A stretch of 64,000 nucleotides of DNA from Protula sp. h YS-2021 (Eukaryota; Annelida; Polychaeta; Sabellida; Serpulidae). The translations under genes and the position numbers were made by a program. This document shows positions 43,501 to 52,776 of the stretch, piece by piece; position 1 is the first letter of the stretch; each line of letters opens with the position of its first letter. Below the pieces are notes generated by a model. It was given only the letters and a program-made list of their open reading frames with translations. It searched no databases and was not told the origin of the DNA. The DNA is taken from the NCBI GenBank assembly GCA_949752745.1, contig OX457029.1:12332359-12396358 (forward strand). The letters are read 5' to 3'.

Positions 43501-45903
43501 GCAAGCATATTTTTGTATACGCCTCATGTGCTAATGATGCTAGTGAATCACCCGGATAGTGATGATGGGTACCGTGTACCGTGTACAGGTGCAGTACCAC
43601 TTTATGTACGAGCCGTTTCTAGTGATACATAAAAATGACTCACCTGACTACGCAGCATACTTCCAAGACAGGTGGCGAGTGAAGGTATCACACGTGCACA
43701 ACATCAACGAGCGCTGGTTTGTAATTACCAACTTGTGTATTGTATATAGTCTGTCTTAATGTTGATATAAGTAAAGGCTATAAGTAATACTTGATGTTTT
43801 AATACTTTTAGTACTTTATTTCAAAACGTTGTTTTTAAATAGAGTAAAACCTCAGATCATGATGCCATCCATATACCGAGTATTGGAGGAGCAGGACTGT
43901 TTTTCACTTGTGTCAAGCAAGGGTAGAAGATAAAAGTAACAGATATGAGAATTAGAGCGGGACGACTGCCTACATTTACTAGCAGTGGTTCATCCAGTAA
44001 ACACATGAAACCATTAGAGCATAACCTGAGTAATCTGGAGACCCTGCTAATTTGGTCAAATTTTTACGGTCTCAACACTATTCAATAAACTGTAATTGTC
44101 TCAGGTGTTCTATAATTGTTGTATGAGTTCATGCACATGATGCACGTGTATGGTGATAAAAGACCCGACAACAACCCCTCGAACATAAGAACACGAACAA
44201 TCTCTGACCTGCTCCCATTCTAGCTCCTTTATTATTTCTTCATTCTTACTCCTTTTCCCCACTTGTTCCTTTAGCAAACGTTTCCCATTATAGCCTCCAT
44301 AGTCACTGAACGGCACATTAAACAATAAACAAAAAAAAAAACAAGTGTTAAAAGACCCATTGGTGTGGCTATTTAAGCAAGACAAAGAGGATATATTTTC
44401 GACTGCTAATTCAATAAATTTGTTATTGCTACAGTTTTGAATTTTGGGTTTTACCAAATGGATTTCTGGTGCACGTTAACCATGAAAGAATCATCACGCC
44501 AGAAAGTAGAGCAAATGTTATGTAAGTATGCGGAGTTCATTCACCGACTTACTTAAATGTGTAAATTCAAATTTAAGATTCTCTTGCAATCGTTTTTGTG
44601 TTTTGCTCTAATTTGACCGCAGCGCTTATGTTGTTTTGTTTTAAGCTTTTGACGTTTCGCGTAGCTCTGCCTTTTTGTATTTTCTTAGTTACGGAGGATT
44701 GTTACACTTTGGAGATTAATGAACCCACATAATTTATTGAACTGAAGCGATATATTTCAGTTCTTCCCTTTTTTCACCGTTATGCCTCCTTGTCCAGCTA
44801 ACAAGCCCGAGAAGGTTGGGGCTAGGAGGATTAGGTGGGACAGATATATAGTTCAAATTATCCTCCTTTGTGTGAACTGCAATTATTTTTTCTTTGCAAA
44901 TTTGTCACTCACTTCCTAAAGAGACATCGCATCGACTGTGCCACAGTCTGTCACGTAAGCTATGTGTGCTAGCAGGTTGTCGTCATGTCATTCTGTGCTC
45001 TACTACTGTTTGCATTTATATATTTCACCGTCTACCGTGTAAGCTGTGTGATCGCAGCTTGTCGTCATGTCAGTCTATGAACTCGTTACTTTCTAGTGCT
45101 ACTGTTTACATTCACATGTTTCTTCTTTCTGCCTTTGGTATGGGGATTGAAATATATATCTAGATTTCCTTATTAATATTATTATTAAAGTCACTTGCCT
45201 TACCTTAAGTTGATCAAAATTTTTCGCATTTATTTTACATATTTGTGTAAAATTAGATTTAATGTGCATTTAAATAATTTAAATACTTTTCAAGTTCCAT
45301 TCGTACCTTTTAGTTTTGCCATAAAAACAACGTCCCTTTTCTACTGAATTAAATAATTATTTGAGGATAGCGTGTAACCGATTCTCTAGAAACATCTTTC
45401 AAACACATTTAAACGTTAAAATCTTACAGATTAGAACTATTCAAGATATTTTGTTTTCCTTTTTCATTCCTAAACATATCCACAGTGTTTTTTTCTCTAT
45501 AACTTCGTCAAGGCGTCTTTTTATATATTAACAAAATATTCTGGCTCTATAAATATTTCATGTGCGAATTTATTTTTGGAAGTGTATGATATATTGACCT
45601 CTAACCGATTATACTGGCCGAGCACAGACTGAACCAAAGCAGATATAAAGGAATATATATGGGAAATATGCTTGTTTTTATTTTGTTTTCGTGCTGAGGA
45701 TTAGTGAGTTCGAATGTCCTGATGTTTCAGTCTTCATTTATATATGGCTTTTGAAGGAATGTTATATGATAATTATTATTATAATGTTAAATTTATTTTT
45801 CAGATGCATGCGGTCTCTGTACACTCATGAATTTACACCGCATTTGGAAAGAGAGAGGCAAAAGTACTGCTCAGTGCAAAACAGCGAATATTTTCTAAAA
45901 TAA
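33709..45903 (+). CDS. GT49-family glycosyltransferase, B4GAT1/LARGE-like (whole gene, 9 exons)
   Basis: The spliced product is 360 aa, all junctions GT-AG with matching phases. Residues 12-32 form an uncharged signal anchor after a short basic cytoplasmic tail, as in Golgi type II enzymes. The luminal part follows family GT49. It has YRNIITNDRIDYMHNISIIT (B4GAT1: YKNVL...ATHTSLNNL), the catalytic region PQNVLANIAQESARAHYVLY, then IDSDLVPS with the DxD motif (residues 167-169), VLVIPAFEVANE (B4GAT1: ALVVPAFEI), YEPFLVIHKND and FEFWVLPNGFLVHVNH. B4GAT1 and the second domain of LARGE transfer glucuronic acid during matriglycan priming and extension on alpha-dystroglycan. Nematodes and molluscs have many paralogues of unknown acceptor, so the substrate here is not assignable. 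N-glycosylation sequons NFT, NIS and NIS fit a secretory location. It is shorter than B4GAT1 (about 415 aa). Confidence 0.88.
33880..34456 (+). repeat. 34/68-bp minisatellite in gene 2 intron 1
   Basis: Two alternating 34-bp variants (GTGATATAACAACACGTGTA+GCGTACCATCTCTC and GTCACGTAGCAACACGTGCA+GCATACCATCGCTT) make a 68-bp higher-order unit repeated about eight times. It begins about 30 bp after the exon 1 donor. Minus-strand frames in it (about 65 codons, repeated) are artefacts. Confidence 0.95.
34457..35468. mobile_element. 1.0-kb AACGTTTT-rich element inserted in the minisatellite
   Basis: The minisatellite breaks off in the middle of a unit (gcgtacca) and resumes with tctcgtggcgtagcaac at about 35472. 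The intervening DNA starts CCCGTAAAACAAATTTGGTT and ends AAACGTTCTTATGTTTGGCAGG, diverged inverted ends. It is full of AAACGTTTT and GGTTG motifs at both flanks. Non-autonomous DNA element; nested insertion. Confidence 0.75.
34690..34910 (-). mobile_element. tRNA-derived SINE (minus strand), nested
   Basis: On the minus strand, TGGTGTAGAGGTAAG (A-box-like) precedes GGTTCAAACCC (B-box, + strand GGGTTTGAACC near 34818) at SINE spacing. It lies inside the 34457-35468 element. No full tRNA fold could be drawn. Confidence 0.45.
35470..35990 (+). repeat. Continuation of the minisatellite, strongly diverged
   Basis: Units such as TAGCAACACGTGTAGCGTACC continue after the insertion and decay progressively (tagcatcacttgtgacg...) toward 35990. 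Confidence 0.8.
36400..37005 (+). repeat. Degenerate 60-bp tandem repeat in gene 2 intron 1
   Basis: About ten diverged units contain CACAACATCTTGTAATAATA, a GGTAAACTTGTGCCTACCAA block and short spacers. No coding content. Confidence 0.8.
37140..37330. repeat. Dispersed repeat (ACTCCGCGT family)
   Basis: TCATTCTGTACTCCGCGTCT and CACTCCGCGTTTGGTTAAAA are found in reverse orientation near 43190-43250 and partly near 32350. Function and element type unknown. Confidence 0.55.
37475..37550. repeat. (TTA)n microsatellite
   Basis: More than twenty ATT/TTA units with a few ACT variants. Confidence 0.95.
37751..37909 (+). CDS. Gene 2 exon 2
   Basis: Residues 48-100, phase 1/1, acceptor tatacag, donor G|gtgagt. 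ACQVYWKEQFRNFTLYRNII and DYMHNISIITQVTTNRISSL. Start of the luminal GT49 domain; contains sequons NFT and NIS. Confidence 0.88.
38188..38312 (+). CDS. Gene 2 exon 3
   Basis: Residues 101-142, phase 1/0, acceptor acacag, donor GGG|gtaagt. ALTAVVYMEKEELNETFLVL and NHLLTVHFVIKNG align with the B4GAT1 segment 'LSLALFAPTAEDAALATVL...RVALHLV'. Confidence 0.88.
38313..39647 (+). other. Gene 2 intron 3 with degenerate repeats at both ends
   Basis: The first 270 bp carry a diverged CTGCAG-rich repeat (GTGGTGCTGCAGCCTG and variants). The last 280 bp (about 39365-39645) hold about five 55-bp units, TTACATTTCTTTTCGCATTG plus TGGCTTAATTAGTAAGCAG type. The last unit leads into the pyrimidine tract and acceptor of exon 4. 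A SINE-tail-like CAAACAAACAAACAAA run (39575-39600) interrupts one unit. Confidence 0.6.
39648..39806 (+). CDS. Gene 2 exon 4 (DxD motif)
   Basis: Residues 143-195, phase 0/0, acceptor tctatag, donor AAG|gtatgt. Contains ANIAQESARAHYVLYIDSDL; D167-S-D169 is the metal/UDP-sugar-binding DxD motif. VPSKGL follows, as in B4GAT1 (DVDMVPSEGL). Confidence 0.93.
39807..39853 (+). repeat. Single duplicate of the exon 4 end and donor
   Basis: TTATTCACACAAAGTAATAAAAAG|gtattt (39817-39846) copies the exon end TTATTCACAAACGGTAATAAAAAG|gtatgt with few changes. The second GT site is intact and 36-40 bp downstream. Same kind of duplication as in gene 1. Confidence 0.85.
40570..40798 (+). mobile_element. Mollusc-type SINE
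   Basis: CTGTTCCGGGCATGTCGCAA + AAGGCGACTAA and the 3' tail GAATGGGACGTTAAATAAAC + AAACA are a combination I associate with SINEs common in molluscs. The 5' boundary is not certain. Confidence 0.6.
40980..41180 (+). mobile_element. Possible tRNA-derived SINE
   Basis: GGTTTAGTCAGATAATTAGAAT is A-box-like and TGGTTCAAATGCGACC (about 41048) is B-box-like. The following body resembles a SINE. Ends are not defined. Confidence 0.4.
41287..41393 (+). CDS. Gene 2 exon 5
   Basis: Residues 196-230 plus two bases, phase 0/2, acceptor ttttag, donor GG|gtatgt. VLVIPAFEVANEIEIPRCKA matches the B4GAT1 LVVPAFEIRRARRMPMNKAE segment; includes sequon NIS. Confidence 0.92.
42102..42177 (+). CDS. Gene 2 exon 6
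   Basis: Residues 231-256, phase 2/0, acceptor aatacag, donor AAG|gtaata. LGKHLSDFGDHTMTDHWLTT; corresponds to the family's region before the YEPF motif where B4GAT1 has the T-N-Y-S-R-W segment. Confidence 0.85.
43589..43716 (+). CDS. Gene 2 exon 7
   Basis: Residues 257-298 plus two bases, phase 0/2, acceptor gtacag. VQYHFMYEPFLVIHKNDSPD matches the family WEPFYV motif. The donor TG|gtttgt was chosen because it is the one giving phase 2 and the continuous NINERCFEFWVLP reading into exon 8. Reading through instead stops after 14 codons. Confidence 0.85.
44165..44345 (+). mobile_element. SINE, 3' part
   Basis: CCTCCATAGTCACTGAACGG + CACATTAAACAATAAACAAA is the tail of the same SINE family as at 40570-40798 (there: cataatcgctgaatgggacgttaaataaac). 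A pyrimidine-rich middle also matches. It ends in a poly-A run. Confidence 0.6.
44435..44521 (+). CDS. Gene 2 exon 8
   Basis: Residues 299-327, phase 2/2, acceptor gctacag, donor AT|gtaagt. FEFWVLPNGFLVHVNHERII matches B4GAT1 FEVLNEGFLVHKG and LARGE EFIVLPNAYMIHMPH. Confidence 0.92.
45804..45903 (+). CDS. Gene 2 exon 9 (stop codon)
   Basis: Residues 328-360, acceptor tttcag, TAA at 45901-45903. ICMRSLYTHEFTPHLERERQ then KYC; like the R-x-x-x-x-F-K-x-E-L-x-x-K-Y end of B4GAT1. Confidence 0.88.
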
Positions 45904-46251
45904 AAGCAATACTAACTGAAAGAGCATTTGTGGCTTGCGTGGTTTTTAACAGTTCATTTCTTTGTCCTTGGAACTACCTTGGCATGAAGTATTAACGATT
46001 CAAAGTCATACGCAAAGGTCACCAGTCAGAATCGGCACAATTGGTTCTACTTGCTAAACTTAGTTTGCTCTGTACTGCTTGTTAGTTTATGTGCATGAAA
46101 ATATAAACGGTGGTATTAAAATATCTTAAGTTTTATAGCAAATGCAAACCACTCTTAACGAAAAACGTCCAGTTTGTGTTACAATTCAAACAAAAACGAA
46201 ATCTATTTGATTGCTAAGAAATACCAAAGAGAATTTTAGAGTTCTTAGAGT

Positions 46252-46257
46252 AATAAA
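46252..46257 (+). terminator. Candidate polyadenylation signal for gene 2
   Basis: AATAAA about 350 bp after the stop codon. The region is AT-rich, so this is a weak call. Confidence 0.35.
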
Positions 46258-46853
46258 TTCTGGTCTTTGGTGATAATACCTATTCATTTAGGGTGCGTTG
46301 ATCCGCAGTCATTGTACAGTACCATGGTAAGGTTTTTGTCGAGACCTAAACACTCAAATAATCAAAACCAAATATTTTTTTATTTTGGTATATTTTATAT
46401 ATTTATAATGTTATATGACATAAACTTGAATTATTTAATTATTTTTGGTGATTTTTTATTTATTAATTAGGCTATATTAAAAAGATACTATTTTAATTTT
46501 ATTTTCTGCTCACATCATGCTTAAAATGTATATGTCATTATCAGACTCTTTATTTATGTGTAAAAAAAATAAAAAGAAAGATTTTGTATACAGATGCCTT
46601 TCATTTTTTCATTTATAGTCATTTGCTTCTGAATTTTTGGTATAAAATAGACTAATATTTTGATTTCAAAAATAATTTTTTAAATAAAAACTAGTTACAG
46701 ATTTCAAAATATAAATAACAAAGTCTCATTCTAAAGAAAAAGCTATCTAAAATAACTTCTTAATAACAATGAATAAAAATAAAAAAAGCATTAGCTGAAA
46801 ATTGAGAGTCTGTTATTTTGATAACTAAAATTAAATTTTTGATCCCTAATAAT

Positions 46854-46970
<117 letters not shown>

Positions 46971-48014
46971 ATGAGGATTTTATTAAATTTTTTCCGCTCT
47001 AGAACACTTAAGTGATTACATTGGTAAAGGGGCTATCATACAAATAAAAGTGAGAGCAATACTAGCTTGCAGTATTTAAAAGTCAATCAGTCGTGTTTAA
47101 GTCTGTCAATCAATCAACCAGATATAGGTTTCTATAAAATATATCAGGAAGCATGTGTTAAAAGAATGTGTATATTTGTTGCTATATTCTTTACTTTCTA
47201 TAATTTTTCCCGTTAGTAAGTGAAAAAAAACTCACCTTTTCATACTTTAAAATTCTTAATTGATTATTTTTTTCGAAAGAAATACAATAAACTGTAAACA
47301 AAAAAACAGTTCACTGTTTAAGGATTTTTCAGGTAAATGCGTGGTATTTTGAAAGACCTTATCACTGCTGTTGTTTTGATGTTAGAAAACAACGAAATTA
47401 TCTGTTAAGAATGACTCCCAACTACTAGTCATTGTGAAATCAAATAATAAAAAAAAACCTGTTCATCAGATAAAGAAAACTGTTACTGTATTTTATCTAA
47501 TTTATTAGCAAATCAGTTTTAAATAAGCTTTATGTGATGTATTGTATGGGACATATTATAACCATTATATTTTAAAGAAATATACAAATATATTTTATAT
47601 GAGTAATACACAAATTTTATATGAGAAACCCTTTGCATCTAGCAACCAAATAAAATACGGTGCATCTACCAACTGTGGTATTGCATATGTATCAGAAACA
47701 TCATATGAAACGGTTTATTATTACGAAAGCAACAGCCAAGTATGGAAGGACAACACCCCAAATTTTGCAGGCTAAAAGAATTACTTCTCAATGCAAACAA
47801 CGGCACAAAACTGCTTATCATGTACTAAAATGGCAGCTAACTGGCATCTTTGGTTTGGGTCAGCAACATTAGTGTGAGTTTATGTGTTAAACATTTAATA
47901 TCCCTCATGATATATGCATTTTCTCAAATGTAACGCAGGTGTTTAAAAATATCGTAGGGAGTTAAAATGACATAACCGTCCTTCTCTTTATTTGTTCTAA
48001 AGATATGACTGTAA

Positions 48015-48625
48015 ATTCCCAGCAAACAACCGACGTCTTTTTTGGTTGAAAAAAGGTTGGATTTTGGTCGCGACGACTTCACAACCATATTCTGACCTAT
48101 TATCCCAAAACCCGACTTTATTCCGACGTCGAGGCGACGTCGGTTTTCTGACGTCATTCCGACGTGGCAAAAACGACCATAAAGCGATGAACATTATTAT
48201 CGCTCACCGAAAATGAAAGTCATTTTGAAAAAGAGGAAGAAAAAACGTAATTTTTAAATGAAAATTTTAGAATTTTGATGGCGCGTCGGTATTTTTCTTC
48301 CTAGATTGTAAAAATGTACATGGAAAATGCTTTCGTATGTATTTCACAACAGCAGTTGAATGATTAATTATCTATTAATTGTATAACTCCGGCCAGTTTC
48401 AGGTCGGAATCCGACGTCGGTTCCAGTTTCATATACAACCTAAACCGACTTGATTCCGACGTCGGATTTAGGTCGGAACCCGACGTCATTCTGACGTTGA
48501 AAAACCCGACGTCGGTTCCATTTCATATACAACCAAAACCGGCACGTCAGTCCGACGTCGGAAACGTCGGGTCACGACGTCGACCCGACGTCATTCTGGC
48601 GTCTTAATGTTTGATGGGTTGTTTT
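48015..48625. mobile_element. CCGACGTCGG-rich MITE-like element
   Basis: Begins CCAGCAAACAACCGACGTCT, a start resembling MITE families whose ends read CCCAGCAAAC, and ends near GTTTGATGGGTTGTTT. Both flanks are packed with CGACGTCGG palindromes and AACCCGACGT motifs in both orientations; the centre is AT-rich. No coding capacity. Probably related in design to the AACGTTTT element at 34457-35468. Confidence 0.65.
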
Positions 48626-49370
48626 TCTTTTTTCAACAAGCAATGAATTGCAAACAAGTTATAACAGTCTTGATCTACAATTGGCGGTAACAATTGCTCA
48701 GAGACTTTGGGTATGTAGTGGTCTTCAACATAAAGCTTTGTTTTTATTTCACGATTTCCTGTACGCGCACAAAGGAAACAGTCTACCAGTATTTAGACTG
48801 GTGGATACGTCCGGTAGGTACACACAACCGTACTCGCCTCTCTTTAAGTATCGAAAACGCATTACATGAATAGGAAAGCCTATTCGTATATGCTGCTGCT
48901 ATGGTAGCGGCAAGCATTTCCATCACGGAATTCCACGAGGCATTGCGGGGAGTGCTGTGACATGTGATCCAGTACCATGCTGCCTTCTACATGTCTGGAA
49001 TCCCGCAGGATGCAATAGATTATACAGCTAATACAGAAGAAAATTTGAAGTCATATTGCTATCAAAAAAAAAAAAAGAAGATTTCTAAAACAACTGGTTT
49101 CGAAATATTCATACGCGGTAAGGGCACTCAGATTTTTTATCAACCCAAGACGCTTTAATCTTCCTATTTACTTACGTTTCAACTAGGCCTTTTAGTTTTA
49201 ATAGGGCAATTATAGAAAAAAAATGGCAACACCAAAATAAACGAAATCTTTTGAACTTATTCTTTGAAGAATACTGAAAAAACAGGTGAAAATACAACAA
49301 ATAGATTAAATATTTCATAGTAGTTAGAAAACAAGAGTTCGGGCTCAATTTTCTGGCTCAATCAATCATC

Positions 49371-49510
49371 ATGACGTCATAATGACGTCACAAAGGTGGT
49401 CTAGAACTCTTGTAAGAGTTCTGGACCAGATTGATAGGGCTGGGCGCGCGCCCGTGCAAATGACGTCATGATGACGTTATAATGACATCATGACGTTATA
49501 ATGACGTCAT
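49371..49510. promoter_or_regulatory. Cluster of CRE-like TGACGTCA palindromes
   Basis: Perfect TGACGTCA octamers at 49372, 49383, 49461 and 49502, with near matches TGACGTTA (49472, 49491) and TGACATCA (49483). Between them lie AGAACTCTTGTAAGAGTTCT (49402-49421) and GGGCGCGCGCCC (49442-49453), both palindromes. CREB/ATF proteins bind such octamers; whether these are used, or are just the end of a repeat, is unknown. Confidence 0.45.
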
Positions 49511-49684
49511 GCTTCTCTCTGACGATCAGTGTTGCCGTACGCACCAAGCCTAGATTAGCTGATATGTAGATGCGACACAAATCAAATGCTAATTTTACTG
49601 CGTATAGAATGTGTTTAAATCCATATATTTCGCATCTTGTTAGCATGGCGCTGTGGTTGTAGCCGGGACATTAACGCTCAGTTC

Positions 49685-50374
49685 TCACTGTGGAGTTCCT
49701 ACCTGAGCATTTAAAACCGCTGTATAACATCCACAACGCCTCTGCAAGTCTAGGCCTGGGTCGCTTGCCGGTGCCGCTGCTCCCACTTCCTCACTGACAC
49801 TCACTGAATCATCGTCAGAGCATCTTTGCGGCGACTGGTCTCTTTTCTTCGGGAAGCGCAACCAGTCCGCATATAAGCGATGCATCGGTCCCTTTTTTCC
49901 ATCTAGAGGCCTGTGGATGAGCAGATGTGCAGTGCGCCGCCTGCCGTGGGTTGCGCCACTGTGAGTTGCGCCGCCTGCCTTGGGTTGTGCAGCTTGTTGT
50001 GGGTCGCACCGCTTGCTGTGGGTTGCACCGCTTGCTGTGGGTCGCACCGCTTGTTGTGGGTCACAGCGCTTGCTGTGGATTGCACCGCTTGCTGTGGGTT
50101 GCACCACTTGCTGTGGGTTGTGCCGCTTGCTGTGGGTTGCACCGCTTGCCGTGGGTTGTGCCGCTTGCTGTGGGTTGCACGCTTGCTGTGGGTTGCACCG
50201 CTTGCTGTGGGTTGCACCGCTTGCTGTGGGTTGCACCGCTTGCCATGGGTTGTGCCGCTTGCTGTGGGTTGCACCGCTTGCTGTGGGTTGCACCGCTTGC
50301 TGTGGGTTGCACCGCTTGATGTGTGTTGCACCGCTTGATGTGTGTTGCACCGCTTGCTGTGGGTTGCACCGCAT
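49685..50374 (-). CDS. Possible repeat protein ORF (doubtful)
   Basis: A 229-codon minus-strand frame. The first 145 residues are minisatellite repeats (CNPQQAVQPTASGATHSKR). The last 85 are unique: RPLDGKKGPMHRLYADWLRF, then an acidic SDDDSVSVSEE patch and GLDLQRRCGCYTAVL. The unique end is longer than expected by chance in AT-rich DNA and more GC-rich than its surroundings. It has no recognised domain, intron or promoter. Most likely a repeat-driven ORF. Confidence 0.15.
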   Translation of the reverse strand: MRCNPQQAVQHTSSGATHIKRCNPQQAVQPTASGATHSKRHNPWQAVQPTASGATHSKRCNPQQACNPQQAAQPTASGATHSKRHNPQQVVQPTASGAIHSKRCDPQQAVRPTASGATHSKRCDPQQAAQPKAGGATHSGATHGRRRTAHLLIHRPLDGKKGPMHRLYADWLRFPKKRDQSPQRCSDDDSVSVSEEVGAAAPASDPGLDLQRRCGCYTAVLNAQVGTPQ

Positions 50375-50400
50375 GCTGTGGGTTGCGCCGCTTGCTGATC
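49925..50400. repeat. 19-bp minisatellite, about 25 copies
   Basis: Units of GGGTTGCACCGCTTGCTGT. Because 19 is not a multiple of three and stops are absent from the unit, several frames stay open on both strands, giving 57-bp (19-aa) protein repeats. See the separate minus-strand ORF. Confidence 0.95.
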
Positions 50401-50699
50401 ATGCCACTGTGCTTCCTTCACTTATTCCGTTGACAGGGTGATGAAGAGTCAGATGACTTCAAGTCGCTCGATTTCATTTACCTCTCTCTTGGCTTCCTTT
50501 TGCCCTGGATTGCGTTGTGAAGTGATCTGAGCTATCACGGCTCTCTTGCGCTATCTCTAATTGTAGCAGTCTCTTGAAGCTCTTGAAAAGACGCCAGAAC
50601 ACTGTCATCTGCTTTTGCGTGAGTGTTACACCATTGAGTTTTTTTCCCCGCTGTACCCATCGATGACCTTGTATATGTCCACATTTCTTTGATTTTGTG

Positions 50700-51126
50700 A
50701 TTTTGTAGTTTACAAATAAAGTTGGACAAATAAAGGGTCGTAGAAAAGAAGTACACAAGCGGGTATCCAGACATTTGGGCCTGGAACATTTGGGCATGGT
50801 ACTTTTGAGCCTGGGACATTTGAAAAAGTAAAAGAAATAAAACAAACAAACTTTTCTAAAACTACGATATAATTAAGCGATATTCACATCGCTTAAATAG
50901 TTATCTTCTTCGTCAGTGCAGTTGACGCTGCATCATCATTCAAGACAGTTGATTATTGAACAACTATTATAAAAAGGGTGAATAAGTTAATGTTATTAAG
51001 TATTAAGCATTAAGTATAGCTGGTGTTGAGAATCAATGAAGCTCCACAGATGTTTACTAAAATTTTGAAAAAGGAAAATGAAATGAAACATTGGGTTGTG
51101 TGCATATAAATTTACAAATACAGACA

Positions 51127-51208
<82 letters not shown>

Positions 51209-51345
51209 ATATATATATTCGCATAAACGTAAAATAACCTCCAGGCTAAAATGTCCCAGGCCCAAATGTATCAGGCCCAAAAGTAACAGGCCCAAATGTC
51301 CCGACATTTCTTTGGTTCTGAGCTTGTACAAAAAAGTCGCAAAAA
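50700..51345. repeat. Imperfect inverted repeat around an (AT)n tract
   Basis: Left arm about 50730-50830 (CATTTGGGCCTGGAACATTT ... CCTGGGACATTTG) pairs with right arm about 51243-51335 (AAATGTCCCAGGCCCAAATG ... CAGGCCCAAATGTC, then GAGCTTGTACAAAAAAGTCG). The spacer carries (AT)n at 51130-51204. Each arm also contains its own CAGGCCCAAATGT direct repeats. Confidence 0.75.
51130..51204. repeat. (AT)n microsatellite
   Basis: About 37 AT dinucleotides in the loop of the inverted repeat. Confidence 0.98.
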
Positions 51346-51517
51346 CATGTCTTTTTTGTGGTGTTATAATGGACTCATTCATTACACTCAGAAAAGTTTG
51401 CATCTGAAATGTTAGAAGAGACCCTTCTCGATGATTCATTAGCTCAAAATTTACACTTCTTGCTTACAACCCTTCAACTGTGGTCGCGCAAATGTCTACT
51501 AATTGTTCAAGTTATAA

Positions 51518-51596
51518 CTCCGTCACAATCGTGGTCACTTAGTATTTCGTCACAATCGTGGTCACTTAGTATTCCGTCACAATCGTTGTCACCATA
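51518..51596 (+). repeat. Three copies of a 26-27 bp repeat
   Basis: CCGTCACAATCGTGGTCACT + TAGTATT in three near-identical units. Confidence 0.85.
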
Positions 51597-51979
51597 TAAA
51601 GCCAATAACTAATCCCCACTCACTCTAGAACAGATTTTAAAATGGAATTGAAAAAAAAAAAAATCGGACGAATAGGGTGAAAAAAGTGGTGATAGATATC
51701 GTGAAAAGTGGCAGTTTATATGGTGTAAAGTAGTCGTTTATATGGCTAAAATGTATACGTAATATTTGTAGAAAGCTGGGACATGACAAAATGAAATAAA
51801 TGTAGTGTTGTTTTTTCTTCTTTAAATGCATCTATTCTGTGTAAATATGGAAGCATCTTTCTTCAAGTCAAAAGCTGAATATTTTATGGCTGATGATTAC
51901 TTTATGGCTTATGAATAAATGTATACAGTACATGATTATATTTTCTTGCAAATAAACTCATTTCAATATTGGAAGGATT

Positions 51980-52180
51980 AAGGGACGTTTGCCATCACAA
52001 CAATTTGCTTTCGCGCAATTTGCCGTGATGGCAAACGTCATTATTTACTTGTAGGCTTAAACAAAAGACAACAGCAAATAAGGTTAAGGGACGTTTGCCA
52101 TCATGGGGTATTTTCCTCACACCCCGGTGCATTCCCGGACACGTCGACGTTTGCCATCACAGCACGTTTGCGATCACCCA
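51980..52180. repeat. GACGTTTGCCATCAC hairpin and repeats
   Basis: GACGTTTGCCATCAC (51984) and GTGATGGCAAACGTC (52025-52039) face each other as a hairpin with inner CAATTTGC/GCAATTTG arms. Two further direct copies follow (about 52090 and 52146), with a diverged third (gcacgtttgcgatcac). Probably a small palindromic element. Confidence 0.75.
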
Positions 52181-52741
52181 ACACCGGACAACCCGTTTTG
52201 TCCGTAACCACGGCAGAGTGTAGCAACGCGCTCGTGTCGTATTGTTCTCCATGGCAACACACGATGCGCCAGAAAGCTGTCACTAATGACGTATATCATG
52301 TTGTCGGTTCTTTCTATCAATGAATATCTTGACACCCAACTGACCAAGCATGTGACATGAACGAGAAATCTGGTTCAAACCTTCCGAAAGCTGGAACCTT
52401 TCCATTTGAACGTGTAATGTCGATTTCTCCACAAGCACAAAATCATCACGTACAGAGATGGCATATGGCACCTCACTATCTGAGCTCCGTTAGATACGCA
52501 GCCCGCTGACAATGGCTCCGCAGTGTAAACCCATCACAAAATTGACGAGAACTTCGCAACAAAGGCAGTTCCGGTTTTCATATTTTCCTTTACTGCAAAT
52601 ATGGCGATGGATTGAAAGAAAAAGGAATGGTCAACAACCGGCATAGCTAGTGAAATAAACGACTATCCCCACTTCGGCACTTTGAACTGCTCTGTAGCTG
52701 TTCGCTGTGGTTTGGATTCTCCCCAAACTTCGTGGCATGAT

Positions 52742-52774
<33 letters not shown>
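52742..52774. repeat. Poly-T tract, 33 bp
   Basis: Uninterrupted T run, possibly the tail of a minus-strand retroposon; no body was recognised. Elsewhere between 52200 and 54050 I see no gene or element. Confidence 0.9.

Positions 52775-52776
<2 letters not shown>

Noticed and set aside
43717..43759. Read-through end of gene 2 exon 7 as the C-terminus
   Set aside because: It would remove the FEFWVLPNGFLVH motif, which is present in phase in exon 8; intron retention is possible but not the main form.
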